Shown here in pieces: positions 56,021 through 64,000 of a stretch of 64,000 bases of DNA (its first letter is position 1; each line of letters begins with the position of its first letter). Source of the stretch: Streptomyces hiroshimensis (GTDB lineage Bacteria > Actinomycetota > Actinomycetes > Streptomycetales > Streptomycetaceae); the NCBI RefSeq assembly GCF_014650335.1, contig NZ_BMUT01000007.1, forward strand, positions 253,864 through 317,863, read 5' to 3'. The position numbers and the translations under genes are program-made. The notes under the pieces were generated by a model, which saw only the letters and a program-made list of their open reading frames with translations, searched no databases and was not told the DNA's origin.

Positions 56021-57013
56021 ATGAAAATGTTGATCAACGTCCCCGAGACCGTCGTCCCCGATGCCCTGCGGGGTATGGCCGCTGCGCATCCCGAGCTCAG
56101 CGTCGACGTCGAGCGGCGCATCGTCGTGCGGCGGGATGCGCCCGTGGCGGGGAAGGTGGCGCTCGTGTCCGGGGGCGGGTCCGGGCATGAGCCGTTGCAC
56201 GGGGGGTTCGTGGGGGCCGGGATGCTGGATGCCGCGTGTCCCGGGGAGGTGTTCACCTCGCCCGTGCCCGATCAGATGGTGCGGGCCGCCGCTGCCGTGG
56301 ACAGCGGCAAGGGCGTGCTGTTCATCGTGAAGAACTACACGGGTGACGTCCTCAACTTCAACATGGCCGCCGAGCTGGCCGAGGACGAGGGCATCCAGGT
56401 GGCGAGCGTGCTCGTCAACGACGATGTCGCCGTCACCGACAGCCTGTACACGGCCGGCCGGCGCGGTACCGGTGCCACGCTCTTCGTGGAGAAGATCGCC
56501 GGCGCGGCGGCCGAGGAAGGGGCGCCGCTGGAGCGGGTGGAGGCGATCGCGCGGCGGGTGAACGAGGCGTCGCGCAGCTTCGGCGTGGCCCTCGCCTCCT
56601 GCACCACTCCCGCCAAGGGCGGTCCCACCTTCGACCTGCCCGCCGGGGAGCTTGAGCTCGGCGTCGGGATCCACGGTGAGCCGGGGCGGGAGCGCCGCGC
56701 GATGATGACGTCGGGCGAGATCGCGGACTTCGCCGTGGACGCCGTGCTGGCCGATCTGCAGCCGAGCGGCCCCGTGCTGGCGCTGGTGAACGGGGCCGGA
56801 GCGACGCCGCTGCTGGAGCTGTACGGCTTCACCGCCGAGGTGCACCGGGTGCTGCGCGAGCGCGGCGTGCCGGTGGCGCGGACGCTCGTCGGCAACTACG
56901 TCACCTCCCTCGACATGGCCGGTGCCTCGGTGACGCTGTGCCAGGTGGACGAGGAGCTGCTGCGGCTGTGGGATGCGCCCGTGCAGACGCCCGGGCTGCG
57001 CTGGGGGCGCTGA
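56021..57013 (+). CDS. dhaK: dihydroxyacetone kinase subunit DhaK (orphan)
   Basis: 330 residues. VSGGGSGHEPLHGGFVG, VKNYTGDVLNF, LVNDDVAV and the catalytic His in GVGIHGEPGRERR (covalent hemiaminal with dihydroxyacetone) are DhaK signatures. PTS-type DhaK needs DhaL (ADP-binding) and DhaM (phosphoryl donor); neither follows. The next gene is on the other strand. So the kinase either works with subunits encoded elsewhere or is a relic. ATG 56021 with GAGGAG upstream. Confidence 0.92.
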   Translation: MKMLINVPETVVPDALRGMAAAHPELSVDVERRIVVRRDAPVAGKVALVSGGGSGHEPLHGGFVGAGMLDAACPGEVFTSPVPDQMVRAAAAVDSGKGVLFIVKNYTGDVLNFNMAAELAEDEGIQVASVLVNDDVAVTDSLYTAGRRGTGATLFVEKIAGAAAEEGAPLERVEAIARRVNEASRSFGVALASCTTPAKGGPTFDLPAGELELGVGIHGEPGRERRAMMTSGEIADFAVDAVLADLQPSGPVLALVNGAGATPLLELYGFTAEVHRVLRERGVPVARTLVGNYVTSLDMAGASVTLCQVDEELLRLWDAPVQTPGLRWGR

Positions 57014-57091
57014 CCCGCCGTTCGGCGTCCCCCGCTTCAGCGCCGCGTACTCCTCGAAGGCGGTCCGTTCCTTGCTCGACGGTGACAGCCG

Positions 57092-58210
57092 CTACTTGAC
57101 GTTGACCGCCGCCCACGTGGCGGCGACCGTCGCGTACTCGTCGCCGTTCGTGCCGTAGAGGTCGGCCGCGGCGCGCAGGGTCGCGGCGCGGGCTGCCGCG
57201 TAGTTGGTGTTCGAGGTCATGTACACCGTGAGCGCGCGGTACCAGATCCGCTCCGCGGCGGACCGGCCGATGCCCTTGACGGGCTTGCCGTCGTACGTGG
57301 GGCTGTCGTAGGGGACGCCGTTGATGACCTTGGGGCCGCTGCCCTCGGCGAGCAGGTAGAAGAAGTGGTCGGCGGGGCCGCTGGAGTAGTGGACGTCGAT
57401 GCCGCCGATGCCCGGGTACCAGTAGTCCTTGGAGCGCCCGTCCTTCGAGGGCTTGTCCATCCAGCCGGTCGCGGTGTTCCCGAAGATGTCGGTGCCCTCG
57501 CCGGTGAGGTAGTCGCCGGGGTCGTTCGGGTTGTTCGCGAAGAACTCGGCGGCCGCGGCGAAGATGGTGCTGGTCGCCTCGTTGAGGCCGCCGGACTCGC
57601 CGCTGTAGGTCAGGTTGGCGGTCGCCTCCGTGACGCCGTGCGTCATTTCGTGGGCGGCGGTCTCGATGGTGATGAGGGACCGCCCGTTCCCGGTGCCGGT
57701 GCCGTCGCCGTACGTCATGCAGCCGCTGCCGGAGGACCAGAAGGCGTTGGCGTAGTGGTCTCCGTAGTGGACCCGGCTGCAGGTACCACGGCCGTTGCCG
57801 TAGACGCCCTTGCGGCCGTGCGTGCCCAGGTAGTAGTCCCAGACGACGGCCTGGACGTAGTGGGCATCGACGCCGGCACTCTGCCGGCCGCCCTCGCACC
57901 ATACGTTGTCGGCGTCGGTGAACAGCGTGCCGCTGCCGGTGGTCGCGCCGTTCATGTCGTACGTCTTGTGGTTGCCGCGCTTGGGGTCGTTGAGCTCGTA
58001 GAGGCCCGTGGTGGTGTTGCGGGTGGTGTCGAGCGTGACGTTGCCGTAGGAGCTGCAGCCGCGGCCGGTGGCCGGCTCGCCGGCGGACCGGGCGCCTGCG
58101 GGGCCGGCGCTCGCGGGGCCGGCCTGCAGTCCGGACACGAGGAGGACGGCGGCGGCCGGGAGAGCCAGGGCGAGGGCGAGGGGCTTTCTGCGGGACTTTC
58201 CGAGCGGCAT
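57092..58210 (-). CDS. secreted M4-family (thermolysin-like) zinc metalloprotease, short form
   Basis: 372 residues. Signal peptide (LALALALPAAAVLLVSGLQA). The catalytic domain has HEMTHGVTE (zinc His pair and catalytic Glu), GGLNEATS (third zinc ligand Glu) and HYSSGPADHFFYLL (transition-state His). The usual ~200-residue propeptide (FTP/PepSY) is absent: the catalytic domain follows the signal within about 15 residues. That is the layout of minimal M4 peptidases. ATG 58210. Confidence 0.88.
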   Translation of the reverse strand: MPLGKSRRKPLALALALPAAAVLLVSGLQAGPASAGPAGARSAGEPATGRGCSSYGNVTLDTTRNTTTGLYELNDPKRGNHKTYDMNGATTGSGTLFTDADNVWCEGGRQSAGVDAHYVQAVVWDYYLGTHGRKGVYGNGRGTCSRVHYGDHYANAFWSSGSGCMTYGDGTGTGNGRSLITIETAAHEMTHGVTEATANLTYSGESGGLNEATSTIFAAAAEFFANNPNDPGDYLTGEGTDIFGNTATGWMDKPSKDGRSKDYWYPGIGGIDVHYSSGPADHFFYLLAEGSGPKVINGVPYDSPTYDGKPVKGIGRSAAERIWYRALTVYMTSNTNYAAARAATLRAAADLYGTNGDEYATVAATWAAVNVK

Positions 58211-58321
58211 GGCGGCACCTTCTTCGGCTTCTTCGGGCTGCGGGGGTGCGCTGCGACGGTGAGGGGCTGTGCCTGTGGGGGAAACGTGGGCAGGAACGAG
58301 CGTGCCACCGTATGCCGCTTC

Positions 58322-58339
58322 TTGTCAGGATCCCGACAA
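58322..58339. promoter_or_regulatory. imperfect palindrome TTGTC...GACAA
   Basis: TTGTCAGGATCCCGACAA, with a GGATCC core, lies in the 135-base gap between the response-regulator stop and the protease start. It could be the regulator's terminator or an operator for the protease. Confidence 0.35.
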
Positions 58340-58345
58340 CAAATG

Positions 58346-59059
58346 TCAGTTGTGCGGCACCTGCGATCCGTTCGGCCCGTGCGGCGCGTGCCGGAGATAG
58401 GCGAGGACGGCGCTGACGCGCCGGTGCAGCTGTGGTATTTCGGCGAGGCCCAGCTTGGCGAAAGTGGAGTTGACGTGCTTCTCGATGGTCGACTCGGACA
58501 GCCGCAGGGACTCGGCGATCGCCCGGTTCGTCTTGCCCTCCGCCATGTGCCGCAGGACGTCGAGCTCCCTGCGGGTGAGCCGCGACAGCGGGGCGTCGGC
58601 GGCGCGGGCATGGCTGCCCATCAGCACTTCCACGATGCGCGGGTCGACCACGGAGCGCCCGGCGGCCACCTCGCGCAGGGCGCGCAGCAGTTCGTCGACC
58701 TCGCCGATGCGCTCCTTGAGGAGGTAGGCGAGACCGTCGGTGCCGCAGCGGAAGAGGTCGAACGCGTAGTTCTCGTTGGCGTGCTGGGAGAGCACGACGA
58801 CGCCGATGCCCGGGTGGCCGGCGCGGATGGCGTGCGCGGCGGTGATGCCCTCGGTGTGGTGGCCGGGCGGCATGCGGATGTCGGCGATGACGACGTCGGG
58901 GCGGAACCGCTCGACGGCGTCGAGGAGTTCGACGGCCGTGCCGACGGCGGCGACGACGTCGGCCTGGCCGGTGTCCTCCAGCAGCCGCCGGGTGCCTTCG
59001 CGCACCAGGTAGTGGTCCTCGGCGATGACGACGCGCAGGGGGCCGGACAGGTCAGGCAC
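58346..59059 (-). CDS. NarL/LuxR-family response regulator
   Basis: 237 residues. Receiver domain: VVIAEDHYLVREG with the acidic pair, phospho-acceptor Asp in VVIADIRMPPG, and Lys in LLKERI. C-terminal LuxR HTH: LTRRELDVLRHMAEGKTNRA, then SESTIEKHVNSTFAKLG. GTG 59059 overlaps the kinase gene end by eight bases, so the two are a pair. The target is unknown; the protease gene downstream is a candidate. Confidence 0.92.
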   Translation of the reverse strand: MPDLSGPLRVVIAEDHYLVREGTRRLLEDTGQADVVAAVGTAVELLDAVERFRPDVVIADIRMPPGHHTEGITAAHAIRAGHPGIGVVVLSQHANENYAFDLFRCGTDGLAYLLKERIGEVDELLRALREVAAGRSVVDPRIVEVLMGSHARAADAPLSRLTRRELDVLRHMAEGKTNRAIAESLRLSESTIEKHVNSTFAKLGLAEIPQLHRRVSAVLAYLRHAPHGPNGSQVPHN

Positions 59060-61118
59060 GGGTCTCCTCCCTCACTCGCTCCAGGAGCCGGGCGCGGATG
59101 GTGGTGCCGGCGCCGGCGCCGCTGGTGATCGTGAGCTCGCCGCCCACGGCCTCGATGCGGTCGCGCATGCCGGTGAGCCCGGATCCGCGGGTGGTCTCGG
59201 TCGGGAATCCGGTGCCGTCGTCGCGGACCTCCACCAGGAGCCGGCCGTCGCCGCGGGCGATGGAGATGGTGACGTGGGTGGCTCCGGCGTGTTTGAGCAC
59301 GTTGGTGAGCGCCTCGGAGACCAGGTAGAAGGCGGATTCCTCGATGTCGAGGGCGAAGCGCAACCCGCCCAGCGACTCCGCGCTGTGGACGGTGACGGGG
59401 ATGGGCATCCGGCGGGCGCAGGAGGTCACGGCGGCCACGAGGCCCTGGTCGGTGAGGATCGGCGGGTGGATGCCGTGGGCGAGTTCGCGCAGCTCGTCGA
59501 TGACGCGGTAGGCGTCGTCCTGCATCTCGGTCAGGGCGGCGTCGATGTCGCCGCCGCGGTGCAGGCGGTTGCGGGCGAGGGCCAGTTTGGCGACGAGGGC
59601 GACGAGTTCCTGCTGGATGCCGTCGTGGAGGCGGCGCTCGATGCGGCGGCGCTCGGTGTCCTGGGCGTGGACGATGCGGGCGCGGGAGGCGTCGAGCTCG
59701 GCGGCCTGGCGCTGCACCTCCTCGACGCGGGCGCACAGCTCGGCGGTGAGGCGTACGTTGTGCACGGCCAGGGCGGCCGAGCGGGCCAGGGTTTCGCCGA
59801 TGTCGTGGTCCTCGGGGGTGCAGCGGCCTTCGGCCTTGGGTCCGTAGGTGATGAGGCCCAGGACGTCCTCTCCGTACAGGAGGGGGAACTCCCCGAGGGG
59901 CGCGGCGCCGGCGGGCCGTTCCCCGGCTTCGGCGGCGGACACGGGCAGGCCGTCGCCGCCGAGCCGGACGGCGACCCACTGCAGGTTCAGGCCCTCGCGC
60001 AGGCCGGTGGCGAGCTGCGGCGCGAGCCGGTCGAGGTCGTAGGCGTGCTCCAGCGTGGTACCGAACTGGACGAGGAGCTCGAACCTGCTCAGGCGCTTGC
60101 CGAAGACGCGGCGCTCGGCGAGGGCGTTGAGGCGGGCGCGCAGCGGCTGGAAGAGGGCCGTGGCGACGACGGCGACGAGCAGGGACAGGCCGATGGGGAA
60201 GTACTGGCCCGCGGTGAGCCCGAGGGTCAGCGCCATGCCCAGGTACCAGCTGTTGATGATGAGCCACAGGGATCCGTAGACGGCCGAGCGGCGCAGCACG
60301 AGGTCGACGCCGAGGAGGCGGTGGCGGAAGGCGGCGTAGACGATCACGAGGGAGACGGACACGTACGGCAGCGCGCCGAGGACGGCGCCGACGAAGTAGA
60401 GCACGCCCTGCTCGCCCTGCCAGGAGCGGAAGAGCCGGGAGGCGGCCCGGGCCAGCAGGATCGCCGCGCCGGGGGCGGCGAAGGGCAGCAGGGCGGCGAC
60501 GTCCCGGCGGCCGGCGGCGTGGGCGCGCAGGCAGCGTACGACGAGGAGGACGGCGCCGAGGCCCGGCATCCACGCCTCGGGGTAGTAGAAGACGATGTAG
60601 TGGACGGTGAGCTGCGACATTCCGGTCAGGGGCAGCAGGAAGGGCAGGGCCAGCAGGCCCCACAGGGCGCGCAGGATCCGGCGCTCGTAGGGGAAGAGGA
60701 CGGCGCCGTCGGGCAGCAGGGCGAGCAGCCGCACCAGGAGGATGCTGACGATCAGGTCGAAGGACTGGCTGAGGATCTGGAGGCCGAAGTCCGCGGGCAG
60801 GAGGAGGGCGTAGGGGCGCGGGCGGAGGTTCCAGCCGAAGGCCCGGATCAGCAGGCTGGTGCTGTAGCGGATCGCAATGGTCACCGAAAGCCAGGTACCG
60901 ATCAGCAAGAGGCGCCTTGCGACCGGACTTGACGGTGCGTGCCACCAAATGAACAGACCGGCGAAATAGCACGGGAGAACGGAACCCAGGATCCACGGCA
61001 GCGTATACCGATTCTGCAACTGCGTCGTCCCGATGAGCGTTGCCCAGAGCATGCACAGTCCGCCGCATACGGCGATGATGCGCATCCCCCCGCTTCGGGC
61101 TCCTGCCATAAAGGACAT
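59052..61118 (-). CDS. membrane-bound NarX-type sensor histidine kinase
   Basis: 688 residues from ATG 61118 (alternatives at 61109 and 61085). The N-terminal ~300 residues contain about eight membrane helices. A GAF-like region follows (GEFPLLYGEDVLGLITYG), then a HisKA_3 dimerisation helix with phospho-acceptor His in RRLHDGIQQELV (near residue 497), and a HATPase domain (ALTNVLKHAGATHV, DDGTGFPTE, GLTGMRDRI). It would autophosphorylate and pass phosphate to the response regulator encoded next. The stimulus is unknown. Confidence 0.9.
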   Translation of the reverse strand: MSFMAGARSGGMRIIAVCGGLCMLWATLIGTTQLQNRYTLPWILGSVLPCYFAGLFIWWHAPSSPVARRLLLIGTWLSVTIAIRYSTSLLIRAFGWNLRPRPYALLLPADFGLQILSQSFDLIVSILLVRLLALLPDGAVLFPYERRILRALWGLLALPFLLPLTGMSQLTVHYIVFYYPEAWMPGLGAVLLVVRCLRAHAAGRRDVAALLPFAAPGAAILLARAASRLFRSWQGEQGVLYFVGAVLGALPYVSVSLVIVYAAFRHRLLGVDLVLRRSAVYGSLWLIINSWYLGMALTLGLTAGQYFPIGLSLLVAVVATALFQPLRARLNALAERRVFGKRLSRFELLVQFGTTLEHAYDLDRLAPQLATGLREGLNLQWVAVRLGGDGLPVSAAEAGERPAGAAPLGEFPLLYGEDVLGLITYGPKAEGRCTPEDHDIGETLARSAALAVHNVRLTAELCARVEEVQRQAAELDASRARIVHAQDTERRRIERRLHDGIQQELVALVAKLALARNRLHRGGDIDAALTEMQDDAYRVIDELRELAHGIHPPILTDQGLVAAVTSCARRMPIPVTVHSAESLGGLRFALDIEESAFYLVSEALTNVLKHAGATHVTISIARGDGRLLVEVRDDGTGFPTETTRGSGLTGMRDRIEAVGGELTITSGAGAGTTIRARLLERVREETRA

Positions 61119-61272
61119 TATCGCGGGCCGTCCCAACGGCAGTCCAGAGAAGTAATCCTCCGACGTGCATGGCGGAAAACCTCCATGCGCATTGGAGGGC
61201 CCCGGGGTGCCCAGGAAAGACGGCGCCCAGCAGACTCGGAGCATCGCATCAGGGAAGTCGCGGTACGGGGGA

Positions 61273-61318
61273 GACCGGACCCGGGCCGGAGCGCCCGCCG
61301 GGGCGCCCGGGCCCGGTC
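61273..61318. repeat. long GC-rich inverted repeat in divergent leader region
   Basis: GACCGGACCCGGGC (61273-61286) and GCCCGGGCCCGGTC (61305-61318) match at 13 of 14 positions around an 18-base loop that itself can pair. It lies between the histidine kinase and the radical SAM gene, not at a gene end, so it is a leader structure or operator rather than a normal terminator. Confidence 0.5.
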
Positions 61319-61404
61319 TGCCGGCCCGCCGCCGGCCTTTCGGCTTCTCCGAGTTCTTCGGGTCCTTCGAGTGCTTCGAGTCCTTCGAGAACGGGGTGGC
61401 TGCC

Positions 61405-62550
61405 ATGAGTCGTTCCTCCGGTTCTGAGTCCGGTCCTGAGCCTTCTTCCGAGCCTCGCGTTGAGTCCGGGACCGAGGACGAGCCTGAGTCCGGGACCGAG
61501 GCCGGGCCCGAGGTGGTCGTCTGGGACACCACCTACGCCTGTCCCCTGCGCTGCTCGCACTGCTACTCGGAATCGGGCCGCCGCCCGTCCCGGCAGCTGA
61601 GCCCACCGGACATGCTGCGGGTCGCCGACGCCCTCCTCTCGCTCGGCCCGCGGGTCGTCGCCCTGTCCGGCGGCGAACCCCTTATCGTCCAGGGCATCTT
61701 CGAGGTGGCCGCGCGGCTGCGCGACGCAGGGGTGAAGATGTCCGTCAACACCAGCGGCTGGGTGATGAACCGGGCGCTGGCCGAGCGCCTCGCCGACCAC
61801 TTCGACGAGGTCATCGTCAGCCTCGACGGGGCGACGCCCGAGGTGCACGACCGCATCCGGGGCCGGGCCGGCTCCTTCGACCGCGTCATGGCCGCGCTGG
61901 CGCTGCTGGACGAGGTGGCGCAGGAACGCCTGGCGGCGGGGCGGAAACGCCTGGTCTTCGGCATCGACTGCGTGGTCATCCGCAGCAATTTCGGCCAGCT
62001 GGAGGACTTCGCCGCCGACATCGCCCACCGCTTCCCCCGGCTGCGCAGCCTGGCCTTCAATTCGGCCGTTCCCGAAGGGCTCGCCAGCCGCCGGGAATTC
62101 TGCCGCCGCGAACTCCTCGACGACGCCCAGGTGGCCCGGCTGACCGGCGCGGAACAGCTGGCCCGGCTGCGCGAGCTCGCCCCCGCGTCGGTATCGGTCT
62201 TCACCACGGACAACTTCAATCTCGTCATGAACCCCGAGCGGGTGTCGCGCCGCGTCGACACCCTGGTGATGCAGGTGGAGCCGGACGGCAGGGTCCGCGG
62301 GATCCCCGTCTACGAGGGGACGGTCGGCAGCCTCCTCGAGGAGCCCGCGGCGCTGCTGTGGAAGCGCACGCTGGCCCGGCTGAGCGATCCGTTCGTGGTG
62401 GAGACCCTCTCCTCGGTGCACTCCATGCAGACCTGGGCCGAGGCCGTCCGGCGCATGGACCTCCACTTCGGCTCCCGGGAGGACCTGGCGAGGATCGCCC
62501 GGCGCTCGGTCCGGACCGATCCCCCGGAATTCGCCGCCTTGATGCGATGA
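61405..62550 (+). CDS. radical SAM protein without SPASM domain
   Basis: 381 residues from ATG 61405; an in-frame GTG at 61165 would add 80 atypical residues. The first 35 residues are Ser/Glu/Pro-rich with a tandem repeat (ESGTEDEPESGTEAGPE). Radical SAM motif CPLRCSHC near residue 47, then LSGGEPL, SVNTSGW and SLDGATPEV. No cysteine cluster near the C-terminus, so a single 4Fe-4S cluster is expected. Its neighbour is a lanthionine-synthetase-like gene 159 bases downstream, which suggests peptide modification. The substrate is not visible. Confidence 0.85.
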   Translation: MSRSSGSESGPEPSSEPRVESGTEDEPESGTEAGPEVVVWDTTYACPLRCSHCYSESGRRPSRQLSPPDMLRVADALLSLGPRVVALSGGEPLIVQGIFEVAARLRDAGVKMSVNTSGWVMNRALAERLADHFDEVIVSLDGATPEVHDRIRGRAGSFDRVMAALALLDEVAQERLAAGRKRLVFGIDCVVIRSNFGQLEDFAADIAHRFPRLRSLAFNSAVPEGLASRREFCRRELLDDAQVARLTGAEQLARLRELAPASVSVFTTDNFNLVMNPERVSRRVDTLVMQVEPDGRVRGIPVYEGTVGSLLEEPAALLWKRTLARLSDPFVVETLSSVHSMQTWAEAVRRMDLHFGSREDLARIARRSVRTDPPEFAALMR

Positions 62551-62709
62551 GCGACGCTGTTACGCGATGACCGGCGTTGCGAAATCGTGGTTGCGCAATG
62601 GGCTTTTCCCATCGATCGGCGTTACGGACAACAGCTGCGGGTGCGTGATATCCGGTCAGAATTCTCCTCGGAATGGAATTCCTCGCCGCAACCGAACGGA
62701 GGGGCCGCC
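62551..62709. other. gap between radical SAM and LanKC-like genes
   Basis: 159 bases with no open frame resembling a lanthipeptide precursor. It holds repeats of GCGATGA(G/C)CG(A/G)CG around the radical SAM stop, a weak hairpin ATGGG-CTTTT-CCCAT (62598-62612), and a GAATTC...GAATTC pair before the LanKC ribosome-binding site. Confidence 0.45.
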
Positions 62710-64000
62710 ATGATGAAACTCAAGGACTACGACCGCTTCTACCGGGCGGACCCCGACTTCTTCGAATTCCCCGAGCGGCTCGACGACGTCGGGGAAAGGC
62801 TGCCCGCGGCGCTCCGTACGCCGCCGAAGGGCTGGGACCGCACGGACGCCGGCTGGTGGGTGACCCTGCGGCCGCGGGCGGCGACAGCGGGACCCGGGGC
62901 GAGGGGGACACGGGCGAAGGCGGCGGAACTCCCCGCGCAGGGATGGCGGATCCACGTCTCCGTGACGCTTCCCCACCTGCCGCGGGCGGCGGAGATCGTC
63001 CGCGGCTTCTGTCTCCGGAGCGGCATCCCCTTCGACCTCGTCCGCAGCGTCCCCGCCGCCCGGGCGCTGGGGGACGAGCACGCCGAGCGCCTCACCGGCG
63101 GCGACCTGATGACGCTCTACCCCGCCGACGAGGCCGCGCTGGCCGGTGCGCTCACGGAGCTCACCACCTTGCTGGAAACGCTCCCGGGCCCGTACGTCCT
63201 GGGCGGCCTGCGACACCGTTCCGGCCCCCTGTACGTGCGCTACGGCGCCTCCGGGACGCGGCGATGTCCCGACGGCGCCGGAGGCGGCGACGGCGGGGCC
63301 TATGCGCCCGGTGACGAGCCCGTCCTGGTCCCCGCGCTGGAGCGCCCCGACGGGAGTCTCGTCCCCGAGAACCGCCGCCCGGTCTTCCGCTGCCCGGACT
63401 GGGTGCCCCTGCCCGGGATCCTCGGCCCGGATCTGGAGGCGCTGCACGCCGCGCCCGACGGCCCGTTCCCCTACCGGGTGCGACGGGCGCTGAACGTCAC
63501 CAACGGCGGCGGCACCTACCTCGCGTCCTGCACCAGCACCAGCGCCAGCACCACGGTCGTCCTGCGCGAGGCACGGCCCCACGCCGGTCTCGACCTGCGC
63601 GGCGAAGACGCCGTCACCCGCCTCGCCCGCGAACGCGCCGTCCTCGCGCAGCTGGCGGGCCTGGACTGCGTTCCCCGCGCCCTCGGCCACCATGTCCACG
63701 CCGGGCACCACTTCCTCGCCGTCGAGCACATCGAGGGCCGCACGCTGGCCGAGGCCGCGGCCGCCGGATTCCCGCTGACCTCGGACGAACGAGCCGCCAA
63801 GGAGGCACCCGGGTACGCGGCGTGGGCCCTGGAAACCGTGGACCGCATCGCCGACGCCCTGCGCGCGCTCCACGCCCGGGGCGTGCGCCTCGGGGAGCTC
63901 AACCCGAAGAACGTCCTCCTCCGTCCCGACGGGCGCGTCGTCCTCGTCGACTTCGAGACCGCCACGGACCTGACCGACGGCCGGGCTCCGGCACTGGGCG
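62710..64000 (+). CDS. class III/IV LanKC-like lanthionine synthetase (3' end off right edge)
   Basis: 430 codons visible, no stop. ATG 62710 with GGAGGGG six bases upstream. The first ~230 residues (KDYDRFYRADPDFFEFPERL) match the N-terminal phospho-Ser/Thr lyase region of class III and IV lanthipeptide synthetases. The kinase-like domain follows: LNVTNGGGTYLA (glycine loop), VVLREARPHAGLD (usual VxKEARPHAG), GELNPKNVLL (usual GDLSPxNVL) and VDFETA. The cyclase domain would lie outside the window. Such enzymes phosphorylate, eliminate and cyclise Ser/Thr/Cys in a precursor peptide. The Lys-to-Arg and Asp-to-Glu changes in the kinase motifs are unusual. Confidence 0.8.
   Translation, partial: MMKLKDYDRFYRADPDFFEFPERLDDVGERLPAALRTPPKGWDRTDAGWWVTLRPRAATAGPGARGTRAKAAELPAQGWRIHVSVTLPHLPRAAEIVRGFCLRSGIPFDLVRSVPAARALGDEHAERLTGGDLMTLYPADEAALAGALTELTTLLETLPGPYVLGGLRHRSGPLYVRYGASGTRRCPDGAGGGDGGAYAPGDEPVLVPALERPDGSLVPENRRPVFRCPDWVPLPGILGPDLEALHAAPDGPFPYRVRRALNVTNGGGTYLASCTSTSASTTVVLREARPHAGLDLRGEDAVTRLARERAVLAQLAGLDCVPRALGHHVHAGHHFLAVEHIEGRTLAEAAAAGFPLTSDERAAKEAPGYAAWALETVDRIADALRALHARGVRLGELNPKNVLLRPDGRVVLVDFETATDLTDGRAPALG

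Noticed and set aside
57014-57091. Remnant of dhaL
   Set aside because: The 78 bases show no similarity that I can read to DhaL motifs; too short to judge.
61165-61404. 80-residue N-terminal extension of the radical SAM protein, or a lanthipeptide precursor in this stretch
   Set aside because: Composition and codon positions are not coding-like, the GTG lacks a ribosome site, and the Phe/Glu repeat (FESFENG) is low-complexity DNA.

Overview
The window is chromosomal DNA from a high-GC actinomycete, almost certainly a Streptomyces or close relative. The evidence is strong GC bias at third codon positions, frequent GTG and TTG starts, ATGA/GTGA start-stop overlaps, a sugar ABC operon with no ATPase gene, a RamB/ScfR-type regulator beside the glyoxylate genes, and several natural-product gene sets. 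No rRNA, tRNA, insertion sequence, prophage or CRISPR array was seen.

Layout. 1-3593 (minus): a SnoaL-like protein, a radical SAM/SPASM enzyme and a B12-binding radical SAM enzyme cut by the left edge. 4069-5515: a ribbon-helix-helix protein and a DUF4097 protein. 5579-10594 (minus): DeoR regulator, lipoprotein, two permeases and a zinc alcohol dehydrogenase, a carbohydrate or polyol uptake operon. 11222-16910: a nucleoside deoxyribosyltransferase-like protein, a dihydroorotate-dehydrogenase-like flavoprotein, a creatininase-family amidohydrolase and a luciferase-like monooxygenase, followed by an HxlR regulator divergent from a DHA2 exporter; this looks like a small nucleobase or nucleoside pathway. 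16948-18592 (minus): a probable Zur-controlled set of ribosomal protein bL32, a CobW GTPase and a tiny zinc-ribbon protein. 18706-22294: a secreted lipase, a LysR effector domain without HTH opposite DUF5997, and two unknown small proteins.

22301-33077 (minus) is the most striking region. Ten tightly packed genes encode a Rieske oxygenase, a double ATP-grasp ligase, QueC, QueD, QueE, FolE, an isopenicillin-N-synthase-like oxygenase, a second ATP-grasp ligase, an MFS exporter and a BesD-like Fe/2-oxoglutarate enzyme. FolE-QueD-QueE-QueC make 7-carboxy-7-deazaguanine and preQ0. The ligases and three oxygenases suggest a decorated, probably amide-linked 7-deazapurine natural product. The QueE frame is interrupted near its N-terminus. 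An HTH/NB-ARC/TPR regulator (33447-35909) is divergent from this operon across a G-rich tract.

36097-39586: a HAD phosphatase and a secreted GH65 enzyme, convergent. 39795-49935 (minus): a PUFA-synthase-like cluster (PfaA-, PfaC- and PfaD-like) with one ACP and no KS-CLF in the PfaC-like protein. 50168-55869: 3-hydroxyacyl-CoA dehydrogenase, malate synthase and isocitrate lyase, with the RamB/ScfR-type regulator divergent: acetyl-CoA assimilation by the glyoxylate shunt. 56021-61118: an orphan DhaK, a secreted M4 protease and a two-component system. 61405-64000: a radical SAM protein and a LanKC-like lanthionine synthetase cut by the right edge, probably the start of a RiPP cluster.
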